Shown here piece by piece: positions 1 to 9,732 of a stretch of 64,000 bases of DNA; within the stretch, counting starts at the first letter, position 1, and each line of letters starts with the position of its first letter. Origin of the DNA: Apostichopus japonicus (lineage: Eukaryota; Echinodermata; Holothuroidea; Aspidochirotida; Stichopodidae); contig NC_092578.1 in NCBI RefSeq assembly GCF_037975245.1, positions 3,910,001 to 3,974,000 on the forward strand, in the 5' to 3' direction. The position numbers and the translations under genes were made by a program. The notes below the pieces were generated by a model. The model was not told where the DNA came from and did no database searches. It saw only the letters and a program-made list of their open reading frames with translations.

Positions 1-1
1 G

Positions 2-199
2 GCGGCAAGTTCTCAACGTATAGGAGGAAGAGGTGTCGTACATGAAGCAGAATGCACATTACAGATTCCGAGATTCGATTCGAACCTAAATACTATAGTA
101 GACGGATCGCTCGTCCACCAACCTTTAACCGGGAGTGTGAAATCGGTTCCCTTCGAAGGGAGGCTTGTGATAACTGCACTTGATGTTGCATCGTCATGA
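2..199 (+). CDS. C-terminal exon of an unidentified gene (5' end outside window)
   Basis: Reading frame 2 is open from the first bases of the window to a TGA at 197-199, giving about 65 residues with no start codon. This is what a terminal coding exon cut by the window edge would look like. The composition is protein-like, with the stretch IPRFDSNLNTIVDG near the middle and the end LVITALDVASS. The other plus frames close quickly. I do not recognise the family and see no domain signature. The stop is followed by T-rich, non-coding-looking sequence. The first AATAAA found downstream is at 1146-1151, which would make an unusually long 3' UTR that includes the U2-like fragment at 781. A chance open frame of 66 codons is possible, so this call is tentative. 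Confidence 0.4.
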   Translation, partial: AASSQRIGGRGVVHEAECTLQIPRFDSNLNTIVDGSLVHQPLTGSVKSVPFEGRLVITALDVASS

Positions 200-780
200 T
201 AACATGCTTGCAGTGTTGATGTAACTGGGGCTGGGTTGGCATTTTTTTTTCATTTTGGTGTGTGCCCAGGCTAAATTTTGGGTGACTTTTCTGGAGTTCT
301 CATGTGGTGATTTGTTCAAGATTACAGCACTTGAAGATGTACATACCTTCTGCAACACCCCCCCTCCCCTTCGGTTGTAATATTGTTACACTATATACAC
401 AGGGTCTCCGACATCAAGAGGGATGGTAGGACGAGATATGCCCCACAAGTAATTTTTACAACAATGTTTTTCTCCTTCCTCTCACCTTTTCTCAAACCTT
501 CGTCGGGAACCGTGCTATAACCCAAGTGATATTCACACATAATTGCGAGGATACCCCTGAAATAAGTAATGACTTCTGCACCGTTTATTCCTTACAGAAA
601 ATTGTGTGTCCCACAAATTTATTGTAATGATATATCGAACGCTGGCTACGACCTGCGCTTTAGTCAACGAAGTCCCTGAACACCAACAACAATTTGAGGA
701 AATTAACATTTCACATGTGGGTATCCCCTATTAAGTATTTGTCGGTAGTCCTCCGCGGGTTGTGTAATGTTACGTGCTGC

Positions 781-955
781 TCGCTTCTCGGCCTTTTGGC
801 TAAGATCATGTGTAGTATATTTTCCCTTTTGTGGGGAATCGTGATACACAGCTGACGATGATCACACAGTCAGTCTCTATGCAAGGGGACTGGGGTGGAG
901 GGCGGATCAGTCGCTCGGTTTTTCGTACCCAGGTTCTTTCCTGGGTGACTTTTCT
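781..955 (+). pseudogene. U2 snRNA 5'-end fragment fused to unrelated sequence
   Basis: Positions 781-818 match nucleotides 2-39 of metazoan U2 snRNA at 37 of 38 positions, by recall of the conserved U2 sequence. They cover stem-loop I and the branch-site recognition segment GTGTAGTA. The match stops abruptly at 818, and the rest of U2 (stems II to IV) is absent. The following ~135 nt contain a T-run flanked by G/C (GGTTTTTCG, 917-925) that is only loosely Sm-site-like. Immediately after it is a hairpin, ACCCAGG TTCTTT CCTGGGT (928-947). A 3'-truncated retropseudogene is the simplest explanation. A chimeric small RNA gene is the alternative. I see no convincing proximal sequence element upstream. 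Confidence 0.5.
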
Positions 956-1701
956 TAAAAAGTATGTTACAATAGTTACATGCTAAAGGTCTATACTGGC
1001 TGTTTACCCACTAGCTATTGGCCTACATGTATAGTGTATATGACGTGAGTTATTTATTGTTTGGTGCAGTATGCTATACCTAACTCTGCAGTCTACCAGA
1101 CTAAGCCACAGTTTCATTATGTGCAGACGTTCAAGGACAACTGTCAATAAAAGCCTGGTACGTAATTCTTAGAAGTACTATAAATCTAACAGAAATTATG
1201 GTAAATTATCATGAAGTAAAAAATGAAATTATGCAAGTACAAGTTATAACGAGTTTCCCTTTGATATTCACTGGCGGTTTATCCTCTTTTTTTATCTTGT
1301 TTTATTTTTTCTGCAGGCAGATAACCGTATCTCTAGAAATACTGGAAATTCCCAAACCGATGAGGTCACTCTAATTAGTACTTTAAATTACTAAATCAAG
1401 AGGCTCATTTCAAAGCAGAATGAACCACCCTTATTGTATGAGGGGGTTCGGCGGGGAGATGCAATGGTGCCTAAGGTTCGGTGTGCAAGGGATCCCCTTT
1501 GAGAATGTTTGGTGCAAAATTGTGCTATGCCTATACTTTGCAACTTTTGAAACCCATGTAGAAGTTTCAACCGTTTAGGTTGTTCTGCAGGTACATAATG
1601 TATATGTTTGTACTTCACACTAGGATGTTTTGGAATATTCTTTCTGCCGGTGAGGGAGGGCGGGTTGGGGGGGGGTTACTGAGTCTCCCAGATTTCATTT
1701 T

Positions 1702-1742
1702 GGGATTAATCCCCACCCCACATGTGGGTGGGGATTAATCCC
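1702..1742. repeat. Perfect 17-bp inverted repeat (hairpin, 7-nt loop)
   Basis: The arms GGGATTAATCCCCACCC (1702-1718) and their exact reverse complement (1726-1742) flank a 7-nt loop. Each arm also contains the self-complementary 12-mer GGGATTAATCCC, so more than one fold is possible. No gene is adjacent and the function is unknown. Confidence 0.85.
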
Positions 1743-2766
1743 CACCCCATAACTATACATGGTTTTGCCCATTGATTTGGTGACATTAGTTTTCAACCCT
1801 TGCATTGCATAATCTTACGTATCCTTGGGCCTATTCTGAAAATTGGTGTTTGATGCTTTCAAAAAGCGATCGGCAGAATATCAGTGGGGACTGTGGTCTT
1901 CATCAGAAGAATTTCAGGTTTGTAGATGCTATGGTGGCACAGATGGGTGTTAAAAATTTCAACTTCATTAACTTGAGTTTCAACTTCACACACACACAAA
2001 CACATACTGACACCCTCACATAAATACCCCATACACACGCTACGGTCCATCAGCATGGCAAAGACTCGTTGTGTCTTCAGCAAAGAATAAAAAAGGACAA
2101 GGACAGTAGTGTATAGTGTGCCTGAGTATTGGTGTATTTGACTGTTACTTTAAAATACCCATTACCATTGGGTTGTTCCTCATCTCTTAAAGAGAGCAAT
2201 ATCATCTGTGGTCACATTACACAAGTACTGTTTTTTGTTTTTTCTGTTTGGTACCTTCAAGCTGCTTGTCTGCCCTAACAGATGTAACATATTAAGTTAG
2301 CATATTTAAAACATTTATCAATGGGCAACATTTCATGTATTCTTTTTGAGATAACAACCATTTAACCTGCAGTAACAGTTTCAATTGCAAAAAGGCCTAG
2401 TTTTGCAATGTAGTGATAAGCTTTTTCGGTCATAACCTAAGCGAACCTGCTAGACATGTATCACTGTAACCTTTAATATGTTAAGTCCAATCCATATGGT
2501 TACTAATACGAACACATCAAAAGAGATGAAAAATATCCAATGTTCTGACTTTTCAGTTAGCCACAGAAATATTTCCAAATGACATCGAGACACTTTTTAC
2601 TTTTTCTTCCTTTTTCATTTTGTGTTGCTCAGTATTGATTCACAAAAAAAACTGCTACTATAGGTCAAATGATATTTATAAAGTCTGAGATATTTTAATA
2701 AATGTATCTTCAGTGTCTGACACTGAAGGGCAAGTTACTATATTCAACTAGGTTGATAGTGTATCA

Positions 2767-2772
2767 TTTATT
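2767..2772 (-). terminator. Candidate EEF1B poly(A) signal (AATAAA)
   Basis: TTTATT on the plus strand is AATAAA in the direction of EEF1B transcription, about 430 nt after the stop codon. It is the only canonical hexamer I noticed close downstream. The 3' UTR end is otherwise unsupported. Confidence 0.35.
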
Positions 2773-3203
2773 GTGATAAACACTTGAATAAATTTATCCA
2801 TCGTTAGCCAATATAATATTTCATCTACCTCAGCAGCCATTCTCCTCCATCAAAACCAGTCTCTTTTAGAACCCCCCTTTCCCCCACCTTCTTTCAAGGC
2901 AGAAAATAAAGGTTTTCCTCCCAAATTTCAGTGAAAAATGGGATTACCAGTAAATCTATGTTAAAAGATTTGAGCTATCCAGTTCTTATTTTAAGGTCAT
3001 GCTATTATGTAATGACAGCTTGTCACTTGTCAGGGAATACTTTTCTTTAAAAACCTTCAGGAGCATCAAAATTCTGCATCTTCATCAGAAATGTAATAAA
3101 TTTAACCGCATCTCATGATTAGCTGGAGGAACCTTCCATACCAATTTTAAAGGAGTTTTTTTGCAAGGACAAAATGGCATCTATTAAGACCATAATTCAC
3201 TGT

Positions 3204-6200
3204 TTAGACTTTGTTGAAGGCAGCTATATCTGTGGACTGGACGTGTGACTCGAAAGATTCAATTTTCTCCTGGAGGTCATCTGAGCTGACCTGAGAAGAA
3301 AATAAATTAATCACATTCATTTCACAATCACAGGAAGGAAAACAATATTTCAGTCAGTGTTAAGGTCAAGCCCAAAGTGTCAACAGTTTAGAGAGAGCTG
3401 TGCCCCTCCTCCACCCCCCCCCCCCCTTCCACCCCACCTCCATTCTCACTTCTTAATGATAAATATGGAAAAATTCCTTCAACAATTTTTCTTTTGCCAT
3501 TGGGTTGATAAAGAAGAACACTTGATGGAATAGAGATAAACACAAGGAAATGAAATGAATTTAGGCATATTTTACCTTGTCATCTTCGATCACGCAGGCA
3601 ATCTGCAGTTTCTTGACACCGTAGGCCAGAGGAACCAGTTGGCCTACAAACAAGAGACAAAGGAGAACATCATTAATAACCAATATCAAACAGGAATTAC
3701 AGATGGTTTTCATGTTCATCCATAATCCTAGATTACCAAATGGCACCTTCTGCCTGCATTACCATTTTCATTTCAGAAAACTTCTGTTACCGCAAGTCAC
3801 ATATTTACCAAAGAGCCAAAACTCACTCAGGTTTTCATACTGTAGTTACAGCGGCTTAAAAATGAAAGTCACAAATACTTCTTTACCTGTCAATGTCAAA
3901 TACATGCTTGTAAATAAAATGAGACAAATCGGCATCATAAAAAAATAGTCACACTGTTATTTAGATGGCGCTATTTCAGTTTAACAATGTTAAAGACTGC
4001 AATCTGAGAAGGAAGCAAATTCACACTATCCTTACAGTACCTTCAGTGTCAAACGCATGCTCGTGTCAAGAGATGACATACAGAGCATCTGTTGTTAATA
4101 ATCACTGAGACAAATCTACACCAATCAGTTGTGGTTTTTCTACGATGGCACTATTCCTATTACACAATCTCAACCACTACAACAGCTTAAAAGATGGAAT
4201 TTCAGCAGATTTGTTAAGTCTTGACTTGTTTCGGTCCAAGAAAAAAAAAGAGTAGCTCAGCAATGTTTCTATAGTTACAGTATTCCGGTTTTCAAAACAT
4301 TTAGCTTTAAGAAAATGCTCAAACCCTGGAAGGCTCCTTTAAGGCTCAACTGATGATGACATCAGCATTTTAGTGAAGGACTAAATGTTAATATTAATTG
4401 ACTAATCTTATTGTTTTATAAATCCTAGTAACTTAAACCAAAGCAAGTTCCTTCAATTTCACATGAACAATCGACCACCCCCTAGGTGACATTCATAACC
4501 ATTTATCCTTGTAAATGTTGTAAATGTATTATGAACATATTCATTTGGGCCATAATGTCTTATGTTTAACTATTTTGTGTTGTTTTGTATTTTCTGATGA
4601 ACTGACCTACTGGTCATTTAGTTAGAGTAGTCCAGCCATATTAAATTGGTCAGCGTCGTCAGATTGGAAGATGATTCTTCACAAACAGAATGCAGTATAA
4701 AAACACAACCTGGATTGACACCACTGTATTTCAATGTTCTACGACTTTGTTGTGATCTACAAAATTGATTTCTTGCCCAAAGCCATTACTTAGATGAAAC
4801 TGCCGTTCTACTGAACAGTTCTAGTGGGTAAAAGATCTATACCGCTCAAAGGAAAGGTTTCTGTGCTGATAGGTTAACATCAGATCGCAGGGAAAATCAT
4901 TAATTTGCAGGAAATGGTAATCACTTTGGACTTTTTGTTCATTTTAACCAAGGCACAAATTTTCTTTTACAAACCTGAATGTACTGTAATAATGCTCAGG
5001 CACAGTCCAGCCTCCCTTCCTTGCCCCCCCCCCCTTCTTGCCCCATATCTAATACTTAACATCCTAATGAAATGACGGAAAATTTGACATGATTAATTAA
5101 TTAAAATCAATTGAATGTTACCTGCTCCCCATAATAGACCATCCATCTCAATGCCTCTCACAAACGCTTCAATTTCTTCCATGTTCGTGGTGTCCTCCCA
5201 AGGTTTTACATCAAATACAATATTAGATTTTGCAATAAGTACTTTCTCTGGAAAAGAACCAAAAAAAAAACCCCAAAAAGGTTAAAAGATTATTGAGATC
5301 GCCATTGACCTAATTTCTTACATTTTTTTTTTGGGGGGAGGGGGAAAGTACATTTTATTCATAGAAAACGTCAATGGAATAATAGTAAAAACAGTCTGTA
5401 TCGGAAAATGCACACATCTTGCTCAATTCCTGTGGAGCACAAATTTCAATCCCCTTTGAAAAGCATATCTTTCAGCAAGTTCATATCTTTCAGCAAGTCT
5501 CTGCACTTTTGCCTAAATTGCTGACATTTTCAAATTTCACCAACAGTTTGAAAAATCTCATAAGAGATTGATTTGTTAAGCGGAACTTGACAGCTTGTTT
5601 GATTGTTGCAGGCTGGGATGAAAGACTGCCAAGACAAACCGAGACATACTAACCAAGCAGCACATACAAACGTTTCCTGCACAGTTCACTAGCGATCCTT
5701 TCAGTATTTCTAGAGCAGAGTGGTAATTCCAAACAGTTGCAACTTCAACTTACTTGGTTTCTTGTTAGCTTCTGCCATTTTAGCTTTAACTTTTGCGAGA
5801 GCCTCGGTCTGTTGGTCGGGAGAGAGGGGGAGAAAAATAATCACTTGGAATGTTGCGAGAATCTTTCACACAATAGCGCAAGATTTAAAAACTTCATATC
5901 TTTGCAATACAAAAATGCTATGAGGAGGTGATTATGACTTAATTATGTAGAAAAGTTTTAATAATTTTGCTAACCAATAAAATGTTTGGCCACTGGAATG
6001 TCCCTTTAATTTGCTCAGTGACTCCTACATCCATTGGTGAAGGAATCAAATGCTCATGGATGTATAATTTAATCAAATCTCAGGAAAAAGGATCGGATGA
6101 TATTAAACAATGTTACCAGCAGACAAATTATTTATCATAAGAGCATCTACCTTACTTGAATGTGTAAGAGAGTGTGTAAAAGTAAGTGGGCCTGACGTTT

Positions 6201-9200
6201 TGATCCTAGCAGGATCTTCTTCAGAGGCTGATGTTAATATATACATTTTTGGGCAGATTTAATCTCTCCAGACTACAGAAAATTGTTGCTTCTCAGTGTA
6301 TTACCTTTGAAGAAGTGACAGAAGGGGATTCACAAACTACCAGATATTTAAATGATAATTACATCAGCAGTGAAGTTTTTTTCTAATGTGCACCAGTTTC
6401 CTAAACATCATCTCAAGTCTGCTTTCTTCGCTACCTGTTTACTTAAAGCAACTTTCTTGAACCTTTATTTCCAACTTAAACTTAGTAAAATTGTACCAGG
6501 TGAAAGAATCTAGGAGGGTATAATCAGCTTGATGGATTACAATCTTATATTGAGTAATACTTGGTAGATTTCATAATCATTTCTTGGAACATATTCAAAT
6601 GCAAACAAGAATGTTTATCGATATACACTAACTTTGGAAGAAGTTTGAGCTAGAGGTTAGTGTGAGGCAATGAAGACTTACATCTTTTTCTCCGCCAAAT
6701 AGATCGTCATCCTCTGAATCTGAGTCGGAGTCATCAGCCGCTGGGGCCGCTTTGCCTCCGTATTGGGTCAAAGGCTTCTTGACACCTGGAAGACTAATGA
6801 AACAAACATAATAAGTCTGTCTGTCAGTGCATGCACGTTAAGGAAAATGGTTGTGTTATTGAGTAACATAACTTATCTTACCATAAGAAACTTCTCTGCA
6901 GCATCAAACAAAAGCTGTAACTCTAGATTTGTTTTTTTTTTACATGAAATCACCAAAGATGTTTGAAATCTGTCAAAATTGTTACTCTTTAATTTCAGCT
7001 TGAAGGGTGTGAAGACACCCACAAAAAGAAACGTCTAATGCCGGCAATCCGACCTAGTTTTTCGAATGAGGTGTAACAGAAGTGTTAGACACCACACACA
7101 ACTTGCTACCATCGGTAATTAGACACTAGTGTACAGTCAGTACATACAGCTGTGGTCAATACCCACAGCACAGTGTACAAACGATACAGCGATGGACATC
7201 TCGGGTTCAGCTAAATATAACAAGGTATCACGTTTATTACTGTCTGCATTTTGTAGCGACAGGAGAAAAACTTCACTTGCAAGCAACGGAAAGTTAACTT
7301 CTTAAAGATGGCGGCACGCTGTTTGGAGGTGGCATACTCCTATTAGAGTCTATATCAATCCGCTCGATTGTTCTCCTTCAGGAAAAGTGCCAAAAAGCAG
7401 CGGGAGAACATCTTTTGTGACCTGTTATCAATCATAATCTAGTTTTTTGTGGCTTGCATGTTGAAGAGCATGAATGGAAGTACATGTGGTGAGAAAATTG
7501 GGTCAATTGAGGCAATTTTAGACCCCTTTAGGCCTCCCGGGAGCAGCGTAGGAAATTTGTTTACCACTGAGTGAAGAGGTTTGTTTACAAGTGACGAAAA
7601 CTTCCGGCTCGGATAGCAAAAAATCCACATGGTCATGGTACGGAAAATTGATGGTGCCATGAAAGGCCAACTTGTCAGCTATCCGGTGATGGGTAGCGTT
7701 TAGCTAGTGAAAACTTCTATCTAGACTTAGAGACCATATTACTTTTGTGATTTAGTGTGTAAGTCAATAGGGCTTTTAATGGGCATATGCTACCTGGAGC
7801 GAGTCTTTCATGCCTTTAACCATTTGATATGTGACACATGTTTGCATGCATTTCCGGGGAACATTTCTTGCCCTCTGAAATGGCCATTTTTAGTCCCAAC
7901 AAGTGAGCTACTTAAAATACTTCACATCAAATTGGGGCAGATATAGCACCACAGGAACATCCATCTATAAGACATGAAACTCGCTTTTGCAGGTCATGTC
8001 ACAGGATGCATGGCTTTTCAACATAAGATATATCCTAAAACTTACCTGTCAAAGCTAGATTTATATGATTTGGTTTGGTTGTACCATCTTAGAGCATGGA
8101 AGAGGTCAGCTGAGGGTGCACCATTCAGGGCCTGGAAAACCACCACATCAGCTTGAGACACTGTGTACCTGGAAGAAAACAAATAACATTTTACAGCTAT
8201 AAAAGGCACAAATATTTCTATCTGCTCCTTACTGAGTTACCTTCAGCCAATTGGAACTTAATGCACAATAACAAGGGAAACTCCCAACATTACCAGATGT
8301 CATCACAAATGTTCCTTGTCCTTATTCCTTAATTGTAATTCATGGAAAAAGAAATATTCCTTACTTAACCTCACCAACAATTTAATGCATATTCATGAGG
8401 CTTAAATCAAATGATTTTGTGTATCTGCTTCCCAACCGAACCCCCCCCCCCCCCCCTTCTGTGTGAATCTGTAATTTTCATTGAGACATGGGGGCCTCAA
8501 AAAAGCTTGGATGATTTTGCAAGGAAAACGACTTATTAAATATTACCAGACAATGAAAGGTGTCAAAATTTAAACTAACGTTGGGGCCTAGGCCCTACGC
8601 CTACATGCCTAAGTTATGATCGCACTCATAAACTTGCAGCAGCATATGCATTGTATTAATTTACATTTTGCTATAGCATGGTGGGCTCATAATTGACGCA
8701 CTTAAGGATTTGATTAATGATATCTATCAAGGAAAAATCCAAATTACTCAACTGTATGTGTTTTTCATATGTGTAGTTCCTCAGAAATGTTCTGACCTCA
8801 AAATATTTAAGGTTCTGTGCTTATGCACCGTACAATTGAGCAGAATTTGACCACAAAATGTCTGCCGTGTCAAGTTCTTTCATACCCCTAAATTGACACA
8901 TTCGTCGATAAGCTAACTGTAGTGTAGGCCTTAGTATACATCCATTGACTTTAGATGCTGTTTGCTATGCTCTGAGCCTCTAAGCTCAGACAGGTCAGGT
9001 CCCTGAGAGTAGTGTTATCATATTGAGGTAATGTTGGGTATTTTTAGGGTGTAAGATTTCCAAATGGCCAAAAAACGTGCAAAACTGGGGGGAGGGTGTT
9101 AAAAGCTTAAAAAATACCACAATTTGGTCAGCAAATACCTCAAATGGATTCAAACTCATGAAATATGTAATTCTGCTTGACTGCAAAAAAGTTTAGGAGG

Positions 9201-9438
9201 CCTGCTGTATCGTTGCTAGTAATAATTTAAGGTGCGTCAATTACGGGGGTGCGTCAATTATGAAGCCTTTACTATACTATTAATATAGTACAGTACTACT
9301 AACTAGTAGTAGTACTGTAGTAGCCTACAGCCATTTGCATTACATTGCATATTATTACCCTTCAATAAAACTTTTGTCGGCGAGGAATTCATTCAGGGTC
9401 TTCAGACCAGCTGCACTCTTTAGATTACCGAAACCCAT
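3204..9438 (-). CDS. EEF1B2: Elongation factor 1-beta (eEF1B alpha subunit), complete, 7 coding exons
   Basis: Guanine-nucleotide exchange subunit of the eEF1 complex, which recharges eEF1A with GTP in the cytosol during translation elongation. Coding exons in transcript order: 9438-9359, 8168-8046, 6793-6682, 5808-5754, 5247-5122, 3643-3576, 3290-3204. All introns are GT-AG and all phases join, giving 651 nt and 216 residues (human EEF1B2 is 225). Residues 1-70 form the GST-C-like N-terminal domain, beginning [12 protein letters not shown] and containing FHALRWYN. Residues 88-101 are the acidic linker ending DDDLFG. Residues 125-216 are the exchange domain, with [31 protein letters not shown] and the end [10 protein letters not shown]. 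The start codon has a good context (acaaacATGG) and matches the family N-terminus. Exon 3 uses the acceptor at 6795-6794, because the nearer AG at 6787-6786 would break the frame. Divergent neighbour of NDUFS1. Confidence 0.97.
3644..5121. other. EEF1B intron 5, no recognised element
   Basis: AT-rich intron of about 1.5 kb between coding exons 5 and 6. I see no coding sequence on either strand, no RNA gene and no clear mobile element. Confidence 0.6.
6189..6233 (-). mobile_element. Retroelement-tail-like fragment with a conserved hairpin (EEF1B intron 3)
   Basis: On the minus strand the segment reads CTGAAGA, then a GATCC/GGATC hairpin with a 5-nt loop, then AAAACGTCAGGCC. I recognise this arrangement as a recurrent motif associated with Penelope-like retroelements in marine invertebrate genomes. 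No reverse transcriptase or GIY-YIG coding remnant is visible beside it, so this would be a short solo fragment. Confidence 0.35.
7006..7818. repeat. Dispersed repeat copy A (EEF1B intron 2), interrupted
   Basis: Positions 7006-7328 match 53402-53738 in the same orientation, with only scattered substitutions and small indels (shared blocks include GAAACGTCTAATGCCGG and AATTAGACACTAGTGTACAG). The match resumes at 7799-7818, which corresponds to 53742-53761 directly after the main block in the other copy. Copy A therefore carries about 470 extra bases, or copy B has lost them. No coding potential is seen. The sequence resembles one I associate with sea cucumber genomic DNA, which is unverified. 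Confidence 0.8.
8238..8311 (-). ncRNA. Candidate box C/D snoRNA in EEF1B intron 1
   Basis: In the sense direction of EEF1B there is a C-box GTGATGA (8306-8300) and a D-box CTGA (8246-8243), about 54 nt apart. The D box ends about 73 nt upstream of the intron's 3' splice site, the usual spacing for intronic box C/D RNAs in animals. The flanking sequences can form only a weak terminal stem of about 4 bp including two G-U pairs. Human EEF1B2 introns host snoRNAs, which makes the location plausible. I could not assign an rRNA target, and C and D boxes this short occur by chance. Confidence 0.25.
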
Positions 9439-9567
9439 GTTTGTAATGTGCTAATGGTTGCCAAGTGGTGAAAAATAACTGATAAATGTCAATTCCTGAG
9501 CTCTAGATGGGAGAGTCGGGTGGAATCACAGCTTCCGAATGATCTGGCACACGTGTAAAAGGCCTCA
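9439..9567 (-). promoter_or_regulatory. EEF1B 5' UTR and proximal promoter remnant
   Basis: Only about 130 nt separate the EEF1B start codon from the inverted-repeat edge of the satellite-bearing element. The interval contains a CACGTG E-box at 9550-9555. No clear TATA box or 5' pyrimidine tract start could be fixed. If EEF1B and NDUFS1 once shared a bidirectional promoter, this is the part left on the EEF1B side. Confidence 0.35.
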
Positions 9568-9732
9568 TTGAAGGTAGCAGCCACTAAGAGCAGACACTAA
9601 CAGCAGCCACTAAGAAAAAAAGGACAGTAAGACATGACACACAGCACTACAACTGCGGTCGTGTGTGTTTGTTATAACCAGTGTTACCAGCAACAGTTGA
9701 CGAAAAAACGCTAGATTGGCGAAAATAAAACC

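Larger units (their letters stand above)
200..3203. other. Intergenic spacer with no recognised gene; 3' flank of EEF1B at its right end
   Basis: Apart from the U2-like fragment and a 17-bp perfect hairpin at 1702-1742, I see no gene. Short open frames here have no start context, coding composition or family resemblance. AATAAA occurs at 1146-1151 on the plus strand. The minus-strand complement of AATAAA at 2767-2772 is a candidate EEF1B poly(A) signal, about 430 nt past its stop codon. Confidence 0.6.

Noticed and set aside
65..90. B-box-like GGTTCGAATC on the minus strand, suggesting a tRNA
   Set aside because: No A box, anticodon stem or acceptor stem can be placed around it, and it lies within the open frame at 2-199.
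6786..6787. Nearer AG as acceptor of EEF1B exon 3
   Set aside because: Using it leaves the frame inconsistent with the previous exon, whereas the AG at 6795-6794 restores the conserved SLPGVKK sequence.
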